A DNA stretch of 64,000 nucleotides, taken from assembly GCF_020171725.1 (NCBI RefSeq), contig NZ_JAIVAJ010000002.1:496001-560000 (forward strand), read 5' to 3'. This stretch comes from Halobacillus litoralis (lineage in GTDB: Bacteria > Bacillota > Bacilli > Bacillales > Halobacillaceae). The translations under genes were made by a program, and so were the position numbers. The stretch's first letter is position 1; every line of letters begins with the position of its first letter. The notes under the pieces were generated by a model. That model saw nothing but the letters and a program-made list of their open reading frames with translations. It ran no database searches and was not told where the DNA came from. This document shows positions 34,884 to 45,559 of this stretch, piece after piece.

Positions 34884-35297
34884 ATGAATATTGCGTTGAT
34901 TGCTCACGATGAAAAAAAGAAGGATATGGTCCAATTTGCAACAGCTTATCAGTCCATATTGGAGAAGCATGACTTGTATGCGACAGGAACAACAGGAACG
35001 AAAATTTCAGATTCGACGGGATTAAGTGTCCACAAATTCTTGTCCGGACCATTGGGTGGAGATCAGCAGATCGGTTCAAAAATTGCTGAGAATGACATGG
35101 ACGTCATTATATTTTTCCGTGATCCGCTGACAGCGCAGCCTCACGAACCGGACATCAGTGCGCTTATGCGTCTGTGTGATGTCCACCAAATCCCGCTGGC
35201 AACGAACCTTGCCGGAGCTGAAATTCTCATCCGTGCGCTCGACCGCGGTGACTTTGAATGGAGAAGTATAGTGAAAGAAAAGAAAGATCAGGAGTGA
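34884..35297 (+). CDS. mgsA: Methylglyoxal synthase
   Basis: Converts dihydroxyacetone phosphate to methylglyoxal and phosphate, a bypass relieving sugar-phosphate stress. It has 137 residues. The phosphate-binding ATGTTGTKI (33-41), [11 protein letters not shown] (54-64) with its catalytic aspartate, and FFRDP (77-81) are conserved. bshA starts five bases after the stop; in B. subtilis bshB1 lies between them. Confidence 0.96.
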   Translation: MNIALIAHDEKKKDMVQFATAYQSILEKHDLYATGTTGTKISDSTGLSVHKFLSGPLGGDQQIGSKIAENDMDVIIFFRDPLTAQPHEPDISALMRLCDVHQIPLATNLAGAEILIRALDRGDFEWRSIVKEKKDQE

Positions 35298-35302
35298 ATG
35301 GA

Positions 35303-36436
35303 ATGGCTAAAATAGGAATTACCTGCTACCCCACAGTCGGGGGATCAGGTGTAATTGCAACAGAGCTAGGGAAACTGTTGGCAGAAAAAGGGCACGAAAT
35401 TCATTTTATTGCAGCACAGGTCCCTTTCAGGCTGAATCGTGTATACCCTAATATTTATTATCATGAGGTGGAAGTCAGTAACTACCCGGTCTTCCAACAC
35501 CCGCCTTACGATTTAGCTCTTGCAAATAAAATGGCTGAAGTCATCAACCGCGAAGAACTCGACATCCTTCATGTGCATTATGCGATGCCACATGCCATTT
35601 GTGCTATTTTAGCGAAGCAGATGTGTAACCGTGATGTAAAAATCGTCACGACTCTTCATGGTACCGATATAACCGTGCTCGGCATCGACACGAGTCTTAA
35701 ACAGATGATCAAGTTTGGCATTGAACAATCGGACCGGGTTACGGCCGTTTCCAAAAGTCTCGTCCACCAAACGAGAGACATGCTGGATACGACAAAAGAT
35801 ATTGATGTCATTTATAATTTTGTAGATGAGCGTGAGTATTACAAGAAGGATACTCAATCGTTGAAAAAAGATTATGAGATTGATGACGATGAGAAGGTCC
35901 TCATACACATTTCGAATTTCAGGAAAGTTAAACGAGTGCAGGATGTGATTTATTCCTTCTCTCTAATCGAGAAAGAAGTACCGTCTAAGCTATTATTAGT
36001 AGGAGACGGACCAGAGTACTCTGAATGCAGGCAACTCGTACAAAATCTTGAATTAGAAGACAAGGTGCTTTTCCTAGGCAAGCAGGACAACGTCAGTGAC
36101 CTTCTCTCCATAGCTGATTTGAAGCTTCTCCTTTCCGAAAAGGAAAGCTTTGGTCTGGTATTGCTCGAGGCTATGGCGTGCGGTGTGCCTTGTATTGGTA
36201 CGAATATCGGCGGAATTCCGGAAGTGATCGACCATGATGAGACGGGGTATATTGCTGAACTCGGTAATGTCGAGCAGATTGCGTACTATGCTGTGAAAAT
36301 GCTTCAGGATGATGAGCGAATGAAGAATATGTCCGCCCAGGCGAGGAAAACGGTGTGCGAAAAATTTTCTTCAGATGCGATACTGAGTCAGTATGAAGAC
36401 TTGTATGAACAGGTGAGCGATCGTGAATCTTTTTGA
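35303..36436 (+). CDS. bshA: Bacillithiol synthase BshA (GlcNAc-malate glycosyltransferase)
   Basis: Joins UDP-GlcNAc and L-malate in the first step of bacillithiol synthesis. It has 377 residues, the B. subtilis length. A GT4/GT-B enzyme: the N-terminal [28 protein letters not shown]-like middle ([12 protein letters not shown]) and C-terminal [16 protein letters not shown] (EX7E) are intact. The ATG at 35303 has AGGAG upstream; an earlier in-frame ATG at 35258 is inside mgsA. It overlaps cca by 14 bases. Confidence 0.96.
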   Translation: MAKIGITCYPTVGGSGVIATELGKLLAEKGHEIHFIAAQVPFRLNRVYPNIYYHEVEVSNYPVFQHPPYDLALANKMAEVINREELDILHVHYAMPHAICAILAKQMCNRDVKIVTTLHGTDITVLGIDTSLKQMIKFGIEQSDRVTAVSKSLVHQTRDMLDTTKDIDVIYNFVDEREYYKKDTQSLKKDYEIDDDEKVLIHISNFRKVKRVQDVIYSFSLIEKEVPSKLLLVGDGPEYSECRQLVQNLELEDKVLFLGKQDNVSDLLSIADLKLLLSEKESFGLVLLEAMACGVPCIGTNIGGIPEVIDHDETGYIAELGNVEQIAYYAVKMLQDDERMKNMSAQARKTVCEKFSSDAILSQYEDLYEQVSDRESF

Positions 36437-37619
36437 AGAAGCGTTTGAAGTCATTGAACGGATAGAAGAAGCCGGAGGTGAGGCTTATATCGTCGGTGGA
36501 GCCGTACGGGACTTACTGACAGGCCGTGCCATCGGAGATATCGACATCGCAACGTCGCTTACGCCAGGTGACGTACAGAATACCTTTGAAAAAGTGATTC
36601 CGGTCGGCATCGAACATGGTACCGTCATCGTCAGACATAAGGGAACGTCGTTTGAAGTTACAACATTCCGCACTGAAGAAGGCTATGAGGATTTCAGACA
36701 CCCGGATGAGGTGACATTTGTATCTGACATTAAAGAAGACTTGGCGCGCCGGGATTTCACGATGAATGCGATTGCAATGGACCGACAACAGAATATCATC
36801 GACCCTTTCCGTGGGAAAGAGGCGATCGAGCAAAAGTTGATCCAGGCCGTAGGAGAGCCGGATGAGCGATTTCGTGAAGATCCGCTCCGTATGATCCGCG
36901 CCGCCCGATTTGCAAGTAAGCTCGGGTACAGCCTTGAACCATCCACCCAGGAGGCACTGGCAAAGCAGGCCCCTCTGCTTCGTCACATTGCGGTAGAGAG
37001 GATTTCCGTTGAATTCTTGAAACTCCTGGCAGGTGATCAATTCCAAAACGGACTGGAAATCTTGGTTGAGACGAACTTGATTCATGAGCTGCCCGTATTA
37101 CGGGAGGGGTTCATGTTGGATCAGCACACGCCTTCCCTTTCCCTACAAACGTGGCCTGAAACCATTGTCTTTTTCTTGAAAAAGGGCTTTGGCGACAGTG
37201 TTCAGGATTGGGTGAAATCATGGAAACTTTCGAATCAAATTCGTCGGAACAGTGAGCACCTCTACGAAATGACAGCGTTGCTCGAACGAGATGGAAAGGT
37301 CACCCCTTGGCTTGCTTATCAATTGAAGGACGACTGTCTGGATGCCTTTTCGAGAATTGTGATTGCTTCAGGGAAGGTAGAACAAGGCACACTCGAAGCA
37401 ATAAGAAATGAAAAATCTCTGCTTCCCATTCGATCAAGGAAGGATTTGGTATTTTCAAGTACCGATTTAATCAATCTATTTCCTGATCGACAAAAAGGTC
37501 CTTGGATTGGAGAGGGACTCCTCGAGATTGAGAGAGCGGTTGTACAAGGTTCGGTTGACAACGACCATGATCAAATAAAGAAATGGGTGCAGCAATGGAA
37601 TCTACACGGAAAAGACTAA
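36423..37619 (+). CDS. cca: CCA-adding tRNA nucleotidyltransferase
   Basis: Builds or repairs the 3' CCA of tRNAs. It has 398 residues of the class II type: GGAVRD (25-30), the catalytic DID (39-41), [26 protein letters not shown] and the template-forming E/R region near [11 protein letters not shown]. The start is GTG inside the bshA end, preceded by CAGGTGAG. The C-terminal ~150 residues diverge, as is usual in Bacillus enzymes. It overlaps birA. Confidence 0.95.
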   Translation: MNLFEEAFEVIERIEEAGGEAYIVGGAVRDLLTGRAIGDIDIATSLTPGDVQNTFEKVIPVGIEHGTVIVRHKGTSFEVTTFRTEEGYEDFRHPDEVTFVSDIKEDLARRDFTMNAIAMDRQQNIIDPFRGKEAIEQKLIQAVGEPDERFREDPLRMIRAARFASKLGYSLEPSTQEALAKQAPLLRHIAVERISVEFLKLLAGDQFQNGLEILVETNLIHELPVLREGFMLDQHTPSLSLQTWPETIVFFLKKGFGDSVQDWVKSWKLSNQIRRNSEHLYEMTALLERDGKVTPWLAYQLKDDCLDAFSRIVIASGKVEQGTLEAIRNEKSLLPIRSRKDLVFSSTDLINLFPDRQKGPWIGEGLLEIERAVVQGSVDNDHDQIKKWVQQWNLHGKD

Positions 37620-38587
37620 TTGATTTATTGGAGAAGCAGGAAGAACATATTTCCGGCCAGCAGCTGTCTGAACAGCTGGACATTTCAAGGACAGCGGTTT
37701 GGAAGCATATGAAGGAACTGAGGAAAGACGGCTATGAGATTGAAGCGGTGCAACGGAAAGGCTATAAAATCGTTTCATCTCCTGACAAAGTGAGTGAGAA
37801 TACGCTCCGCTGGGGGCTCGACACGCATTGGATCGGTTGTGAGCTGCATCACTTCAGTCAAGTGGAATCAACGCAGGATATCGTCCATCGGTTAGCGAAG
37901 GAGAACAAGCCGCACGGAACTGTCGTCATCGCTGATGAACAACTGAAAGGGAAAGGGAGAATGGCTCGGGAGTGGCACTCACCTGAGGGAAAAGGGATCT
38001 GGATGAGTCTATTGCTGAGACCGACGCTTCCGCCCGTTCAGGCGCCGCAGTTAACTCTTTTGACGGCTACTGTACTTGCAAAAGTCATCGACGAGTGCTC
38101 TGAGCTTTCACCGGCTATCAAGTGGCCGAACGACATTTTAATTCATCATAAGAAAGTATCCGGCATTCTGACCGAAATGCAGGCTGAACAGGACCAGATC
38201 CAGTATGTTGTGCTTGGTATTGGAATGAATGTCAATCAAAATGAAGACGAAATCCCTTCATCGATTGCCCATAAAGCGTCTTCTCTGAAGCTTGAATCGG
38301 GTGACGAATGGGATATCCCCAAAACCATACAAACGATTCTACGGACGTTTGAGACTACATACGACGCGTTTATCAAGTCTGGTTTTGAGCAGGTTAAATA
38401 TGAATGGGAACGGTACGGCTACCGGATTGGAGAGAAAGTCACCATTTCGACGATGAAACGTACCTTTGAAGCAGTTCTCATCGGGATTGAACCGGACGGA
38501 GCTCTTCGTGCACGAGATATGGACGGGAAAGTTGAGAAATTGTATTCCGCTGAAATTCACTGGGGAGAAGGAGGATACCATGCTTAA
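37595..38587 (+). CDS. birA: Biotin ligase / bio repressor BirA
   Basis: Attaches biotin to carboxylase carrier protein and represses biotin genes. It has 330 residues: N-terminal winged helix-turn-helix ([25 protein letters not shown], about 25-48), a ligase domain with [11 protein letters not shown] and KWPNDI, and a small C-terminal domain. The ATG at 37595 matches the family N-terminus; an ATG four codons earlier is possible. It overlaps cca (25 bases) and panB (8 bases). Confidence 0.94.
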   Translation: MESTRKRLIDLLEKQEEHISGQQLSEQLDISRTAVWKHMKELRKDGYEIEAVQRKGYKIVSSPDKVSENTLRWGLDTHWIGCELHHFSQVESTQDIVHRLAKENKPHGTVVIADEQLKGKGRMAREWHSPEGKGIWMSLLLRPTLPPVQAPQLTLLTATVLAKVIDECSELSPAIKWPNDILIHHKKVSGILTEMQAEQDQIQYVVLGIGMNVNQNEDEIPSSIAHKASSLKLESGDEWDIPKTIQTILRTFETTYDAFIKSGFEQVKYEWERYGYRIGEKVTISTMKRTFEAVLIGIEPDGALRARDMDGKVEKLYSAEIHWGEGGYHA

Positions 38588-39401
38588 TACGAATTCACTT
38601 AGGCAAATGAAAGAACGTGGAGAGAAGATTGCAATGATTACGAGTTATGACTATCCATCTGCCAAAATGGCTGAACAGGCAGAAGCAGACATGATCCTGG
38701 TAGGAGACAGTCTTGGGATGACGGTGCTCGGGTATGACTCCACCATACCGGTCACGATTGAGGACATGGTTCATCACGGTAAAGCTGTCACAAGAGGGGC
38801 TCCCGATACGTTCAAGGTCGTCGATATGCCATTCATGAGTTATCACATATCTCTAGAGGACTCCATGAAAAATGCACGAATCCTTTTCCAAGATACAGGC
38901 GCGCAGGCGCTTAAGGTGGAAGGAAGCGGTGAGGTTCTCTTGACGATTGAGCGACTTGTTGCTGCTGGTATTCCAGTTGTCGGCCACATCGGCCTTACCC
39001 CTCAGTCCGTCAACGTCCTCGGGGGATACAAAGTCCAAGGCAAAGATAAAGAAACAGCCGAGCGACTTCTGGATGAAGCCCGGCAGATCGAAGCGGCAGG
39101 TGCGATGGCAATCGTATTAGAGTGCGTTCCAAGGCAGTTGGCTGAGTTGATCTCATCAAAGCTTACGATTCCGACCATCGGGATCGGAGCGGGTGTAGAA
39201 TGTGACGGCCAAGTGCTAGTCTATCACGACATTTTAAAATACGGTGTAGAACGGCTTCCGAAGTTCGTAAAGAGCTATTTCGATGCGAATGAAGCCTTGG
39301 GTGAGGCTGTCACCTCTTATGTTAAAGAAGTGAAAACAAAAGAATTTCCAGAAGAAATGCACACCTTCACGATGGATACAGAAGGGCTGCCAAAGGAGTA
39401 A
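38580..39401 (+). CDS. panB: 3-methyl-2-oxobutanoate hydroxymethyltransferase
   Basis: First step of pantothenate synthesis, using methylene-THF. It has 273 residues. Conserved are [25 protein letters not shown], the metal/substrate stretch VKVEGSGE-like ([10 protein letters not shown]), [10 protein letters not shown] and IGIGAG. The ATG at 38580, after GAAGGAGG, overlaps the birA stop. First of panBCD. Confidence 0.97.
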   Translation: MLNTNSLRQMKERGEKIAMITSYDYPSAKMAEQAEADMILVGDSLGMTVLGYDSTIPVTIEDMVHHGKAVTRGAPDTFKVVDMPFMSYHISLEDSMKNARILFQDTGAQALKVEGSGEVLLTIERLVAAGIPVVGHIGLTPQSVNVLGGYKVQGKDKETAERLLDEARQIEAAGAMAIVLECVPRQLAELISSKLTIPTIGIGAGVECDGQVLVYHDILKYGVERLPKFVKSYFDANEALGEAVTSYVKEVKTKEFPEEMHTFTMDTEGLPKE

Positions 39402-39410
39402 GGAGCACTT

Positions 39411-40277
39411 ATGAACGTTTTCGATTCAATTGCACAAGTTCAGGAACAAACAACGAAGTGGGTCAGGGAAGGAAAAACCATCGGCTTTGTACCCACGATG
39501 GGATACCTTCATGAGGGGCATGAACGCTTAATGGAAGAAGCGAGGAAAGAGAATGACAAAGTGATCCTCAGTATTTTCGTCAATCCTCTTCAATTCGGGG
39601 AAAATGAAGATTTGGATCAGTACCCGCGCGACCACGATCATGATGTGTCTGTCGCGGAGAAATACGGTGTCGATCTCGTCTTTCTTCCGACCGAAGATAC
39701 GATGTACCCCGCCCCGTTAACCTTGAATATATCGGTTGTTAGGCGTGCTGACGTACTATGTGGAAGAAGCCGTCCCGGTCATTTCGAAGGCGTTGTGACG
39801 GTTCTCACCAAGCTGTTCAATATCTGTCAGCCTACAAGAGCTTATTTCGGCATGAAAGATGCCCAGCAAGTAGCGGTCGTTGATGGACTGATCCAGGACT
39901 TCAATTTTCCGGTTCAATTAGTACGCGTTCCGACCGTGCGAGAAGCTGATGGACTGGCCAAGAGCAGCCGTAATGTTAACTTATCTCATTCGGAACGAGA
40001 AGAAGCGCCTTCCATTCAAGCGGCTTTGTCACATGCCACGGATCTTGTGAGAAAAGGGGAGCGGAACCCTGAAGAGATCATCCAATCTGTAAGAGAGTTT
40101 CTTGACAGCCGAACTCGTGGTAAAATAGACTATATTGAGCTACTGTCTTATCCTGAACTAGAGCCCGTCCACTCCATCGACCAGACCGTCATTTTGGCCG
40201 TTGCCGTTTACTACGAGAAAGCAAGGCTTATTGACAACGTCGTGATGGGAAAAGACGGTGTGTCTGAACTCAGGTAA
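39411..40277 (+). CDS. panC: Pantothenate synthetase
   Basis: Condenses pantoate with beta-alanine, using ATP. It has 288 residues. [14 protein letters not shown] holds the HIGH-like nucleotide motif; [29 protein letters not shown] and SSRNVNLS are the expected signatures. AAAGGAG precedes the ATG. panD follows after 17 bases. Confidence 0.97.
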   Translation: MNVFDSIAQVQEQTTKWVREGKTIGFVPTMGYLHEGHERLMEEARKENDKVILSIFVNPLQFGENEDLDQYPRDHDHDVSVAEKYGVDLVFLPTEDTMYPAPLTLNISVVRRADVLCGRSRPGHFEGVVTVLTKLFNICQPTRAYFGMKDAQQVAVVDGLIQDFNFPVQLVRVPTVREADGLAKSSRNVNLSHSEREEAPSIQAALSHATDLVRKGERNPEEIIQSVREFLDSRTRGKIDYIELLSYPELEPVHSIDQTVILAVAVYYEKARLIDNVVMGKDGVSELR

Positions 40278-40294
40278 AGCAAGGAGGAAATCGA

Positions 40295-40696
40295 ATGTTC
40301 CGCACCATGATGAAAGCGAAAATTCACCGTGCCCGTGTGACAGAAGCCAACTTAAACTACGTTGGCAGTGTAACGATCGATCAAAACATTCTGGACGAGG
40401 TAGGGATACTGCCTCACGAAAAAGTTCAGATCGTAAACAATAATAATGGAGCACGTCTCGAGACGTACGTCATTGCAGGAGAGAGAGGGAGTGGAGTGGT
40501 CTGCTTAAACGGCGCTGCTGCACGCCTTGTTCAACCAGAAGATATTGTCATTATTGTTTCTTATGCTATGTTGAACGAGGAAGAGCTCTCTCAATTCAAG
40601 CCGAAAATTGCTCTGATGGGCGAGGGCAATAAGATTGAAGAAATCATTGAGGAAGAACCGCCATTGACTGCGCTTCCTTATTCATTGCAGAAGTAA
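40295..40696 (+). CDS. panD: Aspartate 1-decarboxylase
   Basis: Makes beta-alanine for pantothenate. It has 133 residues as a proenzyme; self-cleavage is expected between G24 and S25 in NYVGSVTID, giving the pyruvoyl group. [25 protein letters not shown] and [14 protein letters not shown] are diagnostic. Last gene of the pan cluster, with AAGGAGGA upstream and a hairpin downstream. Confidence 0.97.
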   Translation: MFRTMMKAKIHRARVTEANLNYVGSVTIDQNILDEVGILPHEKVQIVNNNNGARLETYVIAGERGSGVVCLNGAAARLVQPEDIVIIVSYAMLNEEELSQFKPKIALMGEGNKIEEIIEEEPPLTALPYSLQK

Positions 40697-40701
40697 CACC
40701 T

Positions 40702-40744
40702 AAAGGGTCTCTGCCTCTTCTTATTGGCAGGGTCCTTACTTTTT
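40702..40744 (+). terminator. Terminator after panD
   Basis: AAAGGGTCTCTGCC / GGCAGGGTCCTT imperfect stem followed by ACTTTTTG. Confidence 0.6.
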
Positions 40745-40784
40745 GAAAGCTGGACTTTTTCGAACGTTCGGAAAGAGGGATATC

Positions 40785-43583
40785 ATGACAACATTTGCGA
40801 TTGTGGATCTGGAAACAACGGGAAATGCATCATCAAAAGGGGACCGAATGATCGAAATCGGCATTGTCCTCATGAAAGAAGACGGTACAGTATTGAAAGA
40901 ATTCTCATCACTCGTCTATCCTGAGAGAGAGATTCCACCCTTCATCTCGTCTCTAACAGGGATTGAAGATGATGATGTGCTTGATGCTCCTTTGTTTTCT
41001 GAAATCGTCGAAGAGGTTTATTCCATGGTAAAAAACAGCTGCATTGTAGCGCATAATATCGAATTCGATCTCGGATTTTTGAACCATGAGTTGAACCAAG
41101 CAGGGTATCCATCCTTACATACTCAAATCATGGATACGGTCGAACTATCTAGAATCCTGCTTCCAATGTCTCCTTCCTTTAAGCTTGGTCACCTTTCTGA
41201 GTATTTAGGAATGGGGCACGACCGTCCGCACAGGGCATTGTCTGATGCTCAGGCAACGAGTGATCTCCTGGTTTACTTATTAAAAAGGTTACACGAGCTT
41301 CCCGAACGGACGTTAGAATATCTATTAAGGATTGAACCGAAGTTAAAGAGCGGACTCCGACCGTTTATACAAGCTGGTATAGAAGCCAAGAGGTATCAAA
41401 GCACGCCTTCCTCACAAGATTATGAATTGTGGCACGGCATCCCTGTGAAAAAGGTGGACCGGTCACAAATTGATGTACCGGATCACCTGTCGCCATTTTC
41501 AGAATGGCTGGATGGTGTTTACGATTCCGAAGACGGGCTCTCAAGTGTGATGGATCGTTATGAAATGCGTAAGGGTCAGAAAGAGATGAGCGAAGATACG
41601 TATCATGCTTTGATGGAAGAACGACATGCACTCATTGAAGCAGGGGCGGGTACAGGGAAGTCGATCGCTTATTTGCTTTCAGCGATTTTTGCGTCGATGA
41701 AAAAGAAGGAACGCATTTTGATTACGACTCATACGACAGCCCTGCAGAAGCAGCTGCTTGAAGAGGAGATTCCAAGAATTGAGAAACTGTTTCCCCGTCC
41801 TGTTCAAGCTGTGTTGTACAAAGGAAAATCACACTATATCAGTCTTGTGCACTTTCGATATGAGCTGGACCAATCGGATAGGGATAACTATGATATTTCC
41901 CTAACAAAGGCCACAATCCTCGTTTGGTTAACAGAGACGACTACAGGGGATGTTGATGAAATACAGCTCCCATCAAATGGGCGGCAGTTCTGGCATAAAG
42001 TATCTTCCGAGCAGTCTACAAAAGTTGTTCATTTAGATGGTGGGGAAGCCTCTTTCTACGATTGGGCTCGCAAGAAAGCGGAAGGTTCCGATATTATGAT
42101 TACAAACCATGCGCTATTCAGCTTGGATTTGATTTCAGATGAAGAACGGCTTCCTACGTATGATCGTGTCATCATTGATGAAGCCCATCACCTTGAAGCT
42201 GTCACGACACGCTATTTTGGTGTGCAGTTCAACTACAGAGATTTGCAAAGGCAGCTCAGTCAATTGTCTGAGCTGTACCAAAGACCGGCCTATGCACGAT
42301 TCTCTCTGCCGGAGGAGTTTTATAAAGAAGCGGCTGCTTGTCAGAAGCTGGTGGATCAGGCGAAGGAAGAGTTAAATCAGTGGTCCCGCTATATGTTTCA
42401 ACAATTGAAACGGACCCATCGGCGTAAGCGTAACGCGAAAAGCGATATCGGCAGGATCCAATACAGCCTTTCCGCATCGGATCCATTGTTTCAAAATGCC
42501 AAAGAAATGTGCTTCCGATTCTTATCAGAGATTCGGACGCTGGCGTATCGGATGGAACGGATGCATAACCACCTGGCATTAACGACAAAACTGATGGATG
42601 ACCCATCCCTTCAAGTATTGTTATCCCGTTTAGAAAGCCGTATCGAGTTCTGCAGACAAACCATCAAGCGACTTGATCAATATTTCTCAGGCAGCGATGA
42701 GATGGCAAAATGGATTGAAATTGAAGGGGGCGGTGCCTCCAATGCCGTGTACCTGTTCAGCGAGCCGCTGGATGTAACAGGGACCCTGCAGAAAAAGCTG
42801 TTTGAACAGAAGAAAAGCGTCATACTAACCAGTGCTACGCTTTCTACTAACCAGAGCTTTACTTATATTAAAAAGACTCTGGGTCTACAGGGAGATGACC
42901 GTCTACTGGAAAAGACCATTTCTTCCCCCTATGACTTTGATCAGCAGGTCCGTCTGATGATCCCATCAGACTTCCCGAATATCAAAGAGCAACCAGAGGA
43001 GTATATAGACGCCCTTAGTGAAGCGATCTATTCGATGGCCTACGTGACAAAAGGGCGGATGCTTGTCCTATTCACGTCCTATGACATGCTGCGCAAGACG
43101 TATGAATTGTTGAAGGAATTCATTGACCCGGAAGAATTCATGATTTTTGCACAAGGCATCACAAGTGGCAGTCGCGATCGTCTGAAGAAAAACTTCCAAT
43201 CATTTGATCAAGCTATTTTGCTCGGTACAAGCTCGTTTTGGGAGGGTGTTGACATACCCGGGGATGATCTATCGTGCCTCGTCATGGTCAGGCTGCCATT
43301 TCAGCCTCCTGAGCAGCCTCTTCAGTCGATGCAGAACCAGCACCTTAAAGAAGAAGGGAAGAATCCATTTATGGAGCGCTCTCTTCCTCATGCGATATTA
43401 AGGTTTAAGCAAGGCTTTGGGCGATTGATCCGATCGGCAACAGACCGTGGTGTTGTGTTCGTATGTGATCAAAGGATCATGGAGGCAAGGTATGGAAAGT
43501 ATTTCATTTCCTCTATTCCGAAAGTGCCGATTTCATACAAATCTACAAGGGAATTGATGAATGAAATGGAAGATTGGATTTGA
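40785..43583 (+). CDS. dinG: ATP-dependent helicase/exonuclease DinG
   Basis: A 932-residue protein: an N-terminal DnaQ-like 3'-5' exonuclease domain (VDLETTG at 7-13, HNIEFDLGFL, HRALSDAQAT) fused to an XPD/DinG-type superfamily 2 helicase (Walker A GAGTGKS, DEAH box, and SSFWEGVDIPG). Gram-positive DinG has this fusion. The ATG at 40785 has GAGGG upstream and matches the family start. A palindrome CGAACGTTCG at 40760 lacks LexA-box spacing. Confidence 0.94.
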   Translation: MTTFAIVDLETTGNASSKGDRMIEIGIVLMKEDGTVLKEFSSLVYPEREIPPFISSLTGIEDDDVLDAPLFSEIVEEVYSMVKNSCIVAHNIEFDLGFLNHELNQAGYPSLHTQIMDTVELSRILLPMSPSFKLGHLSEYLGMGHDRPHRALSDAQATSDLLVYLLKRLHELPERTLEYLLRIEPKLKSGLRPFIQAGIEAKRYQSTPSSQDYELWHGIPVKKVDRSQIDVPDHLSPFSEWLDGVYDSEDGLSSVMDRYEMRKGQKEMSEDTYHALMEERHALIEAGAGTGKSIAYLLSAIFASMKKKERILITTHTTALQKQLLEEEIPRIEKLFPRPVQAVLYKGKSHYISLVHFRYELDQSDRDNYDISLTKATILVWLTETTTGDVDEIQLPSNGRQFWHKVSSEQSTKVVHLDGGEASFYDWARKKAEGSDIMITNHALFSLDLISDEERLPTYDRVIIDEAHHLEAVTTRYFGVQFNYRDLQRQLSQLSELYQRPAYARFSLPEEFYKEAAACQKLVDQAKEELNQWSRYMFQQLKRTHRRKRNAKSDIGRIQYSLSASDPLFQNAKEMCFRFLSEIRTLAYRMERMHNHLALTTKLMDDPSLQVLLSRLESRIEFCRQTIKRLDQYFSGSDEMAKWIEIEGGGASNAVYLFSEPLDVTGTLQKKLFEQKKSVILTSATLSTNQSFTYIKKTLGLQGDDRLLEKTISSPYDFDQQVRLMIPSDFPNIKEQPEEYIDALSEAIYSMAYVTKGRMLVLFTSYDMLRKTYELLKEFIDPEEFMIFAQGITSGSRDRLKKNFQSFDQAILLGTSSFWEGVDIPGDDLSCLVMVRLPFQPPEQPLQSMQNQHLKEEGKNPFMERSLPHAILRFKQGFGRLIRSATDRGVVFVCDQRIMEARYGKYFISSIPKVPISYKSTRELMNEMEDWI

Positions 43584-43616
43584 GCTATGATTTCAATCAA
43601 CTTCTTCTCTGTAAAC

Positions 43617-43625
43617 TGTTATAAT
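43617..43625 (+). promoter_or_regulatory. Extended -10 promoter of ypmA-tseB-aspB
   Basis: Perfect TATAAT at 43620 preceded by TGT (extended -10); the -35 region (TCAACT) is weak. ypmA begins 44 bases downstream. Confidence 0.6.
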
Positions 43626-43668
43626 GTAGAGCGAAGCGAACCTGCTCGTTATCTTGGGAGGGACAGTC

Positions 43669-43839
43669 ATGTCAAATAAAATGGAAACATTATCAACCGT
43701 CCGAATTCAAAAGACGGATGATTTATACAAATTAGTGGACACGTTAAACCGCACATTGAAAGATCAAGACTTAATGTTTGGAATGGCATTGGATGAGGAT
43801 GACGATGAAACGGCAGTCTTCACGATTTACCGTACCTGA
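43669..43839 (+). CDS. ypmA: Small protein YpmA (DUF4264)
   Basis: Fifty-six residues, the same size as B. subtilis YpmA, with TVRIQKTDDLYKLVDTLNRT and an acidic MALDEDDDETAVFTIYRT end. The ATG at 43669 follows GGGAGGGAC. It overlaps tseB by 35 bases. Function unknown; always upstream of ypmB/tseB and aspB. Confidence 0.85.
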   Translation: MSNKMETLSTVRIQKTDDLYKLVDTLNRTLKDQDLMFGMALDEDDDETAVFTIYRT

Positions 43840-44335
43840 CTGGGCGAAGTGGACGCTGCTCTCAGGACTGATCCTCTTCCTAATCTGTGCGGCACTCAGC
43901 ATTTGGATGTATATTGACGTTCGAAATGATGTAACGAGTGAACATGATGAGGCAAAAGCGATTGCACTGAAAGAAACCGAACTTTCTTCTGTTGAAGACG
44001 TCACCGTTTATCATGGAGACCGGGCGGTACATATTCTTCAAGGTCTTTTCGAAGATGGGGAGAAGGGACTTGTCTTTGTACAAGTGGAAGACGAGGAAGT
44101 GCTGGATGTATCCTTGCAGACAGAAACCGAATTTCTGAGCCTTGATGAAATGAAAGACCAGTGGCGCAGCTCGTGTGGGGGTTGTTCTTTTAAAAAAATT
44201 TCGTATGCTTATGAAGAAGGGCAGCCTGTCTTTGAATTGATTTACATTGACCGGGAGAGCCGCTATGTTTTTGACTACTACACACTAAGTGGAGAATCGT
44301 TCGATCAACGATTTGCATTTAAACAGAACTTGTAG
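43805..44335 (+). CDS. tseB: Cell-wall elongation regulator TseB-like protein (YpmB)
   Basis: A 176-residue protein with one N-terminal membrane helix (about 14-35) and an outer domain with two PepSY-like halves (DEAKAIALKETELSSVEDVTVY; LIYIDRESRYVFDYYTLSG). The B. subtilis orthologue YpmB/TseB works with PBP2A in cell-wall elongation. The ATG at 43805 is inside ypmA, after GAGGATG. Sequence conservation is modest; the call leans on layout and synteny. An unusual CGGC pair lies at about 122-125. Confidence 0.82.
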   Translation: MKRQSSRFTVPDWAKWTLLSGLILFLICAALSIWMYIDVRNDVTSEHDEAKAIALKETELSSVEDVTVYHGDRAVHILQGLFEDGEKGLVFVQVEDEEVLDVSLQTETEFLSLDEMKDQWRSSCGGCSFKKISYAYEEGQPVFELIYIDRESRYVFDYYTLSGESFDQRFAFKQNL

Positions 44336-44348
44336 AGGAGTGACTTGA

Positions 44349-45533
44349 ATGGAATTAGCAAAGCGTGTACAATCCTTAACGCCATCTAGTACGTTGGCCA
44401 TCACAGCGAAGGCAAAAGCCCTGAAGGCGGAAGGCCATGATGTGATTGGACTTGGGGCAGGAGAACCCGACTTCAATACCCCTGAATACATTTTGAATGC
44501 TGCCAAGAGAGCAATGGACGAAGGGTTGACGAAGTATACTCCTGCTGGTGGAGTCCCGGAACTTAAGAATGCCATTACGGCAAAGCTCCAGCGTGACCAG
44601 AACTTGAACTATACAAATGAGCAGATCATAGTGACAACAGGTGCCAAGCATGCCCTGTTCACGTTGTTCCAGGTTCTGTTGAACGAGGGCGACGAAGTGA
44701 TCGTACCAGCTCCTTACTGGGTAAGTTACCCGGAACAGATCAAACTGGCGGAAGGACAGCCCGTTATCGTCAACGCCGAAGAATCCAATCAGTTCAAAAT
44801 CACACCAGAACAGCTCGAAAAAGCGGTGACGTCTAAAACAAAAGCTGTCATCATCAATTCACCGAGTAATCCGACCGGTATGATGTATTCAAAAGAAGAG
44901 TTACAGGCCATCGGAGAAGTATGTGAAAAGCATGACCTGTTGATTGTATCTGATGAAATTTATGAGAAGCTGATCTATACTGAAGAACAGCATGTATCCA
45001 TCGCTGAGCTTTCGGATAGCTTGTATGACCGGACGGTGATCATTAACGGTGTCTCCAAGTCGCACTCTATGACAGGGTGGAGAATCGGGTTTGCTGCAGG
45101 TCGTAAAGACATCATTAAAGCGATGTCGAACATGGCATCCCATTCAACTTCCAACCCGACTAGCATCGCCCAATACGCAGCATTAGCTGCCTATACCGGT
45201 GATGAATCTGCGGTGGAAGAAATGCGCGAAGCGTTCAGTGAGAGACTGGATGCTCTTCACGGATGGTTGACAGAAATTCCAGGTGTGGAATGTGAAAAAC
45301 CTTCCGGTGCCTTTTATCTCTTCCCAAATGTTCAGAAAGCCGCTGAGTCTTGTGGATTCAAAGGTGTAGATGAATGGGTGAAAGCTCTATTGGATGAAGA
45401 GAAGGTCGCACTGGTTCCAGGTTCTGGTTTCGGATCTCCGGAAAACGTACGCTTATCGTACGCGACATCGCTCGATCAATTACAACAAGCCGCAGAGCGC
45501 ATCAAGCGTTTTGTGAAGAATCATCAATCTTAA
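44349..45533 (+). CDS. aspB: Aspartate aminotransferase
   Basis: PLP aminotransferase (fold type I, subgroup 1-gamma style) linking glutamate and oxaloacetate. It has 394 residues. [34 protein letters not shown] and the lysine site [13 protein letters not shown] are intact. AGAGGAGTG precedes the ATG. asnS follows, as in B. subtilis, pairing aspartate supply with asparagine charging. Confidence 0.95.
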   Translation: MELAKRVQSLTPSSTLAITAKAKALKAEGHDVIGLGAGEPDFNTPEYILNAAKRAMDEGLTKYTPAGGVPELKNAITAKLQRDQNLNYTNEQIIVTTGAKHALFTLFQVLLNEGDEVIVPAPYWVSYPEQIKLAEGQPVIVNAEESNQFKITPEQLEKAVTSKTKAVIINSPSNPTGMMYSKEELQAIGEVCEKHDLLIVSDEIYEKLIYTEEQHVSIAELSDSLYDRTVIINGVSKSHSMTGWRIGFAAGRKDIIKAMSNMASHSTSNPTSIAQYAALAAYTGDESAVEEMREAFSERLDALHGWLTEIPGVECEKPSGAFYLFPNVQKAAESCGFKGVDEWVKALLDEEKVALVPGSGFGSPENVRLSYATSLDQLQQAAERIKRFVKNHQS

Positions 45534-45559
45534 ATAGTTATTTTGTTGGAGGTATTACT

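Noticed and set aside
40760..40769. Palindrome CGAACGTTCG just upstream of dinG as a LexA (DinR) box
   Set aside because: The Gram-positive LexA box needs four bases between GAAC and GTTC; here there are none. It may be chance.
45534..45559. T-box leader for asnS
   Set aside because: The gap to aspB is 26 bases, too short for a T-box.
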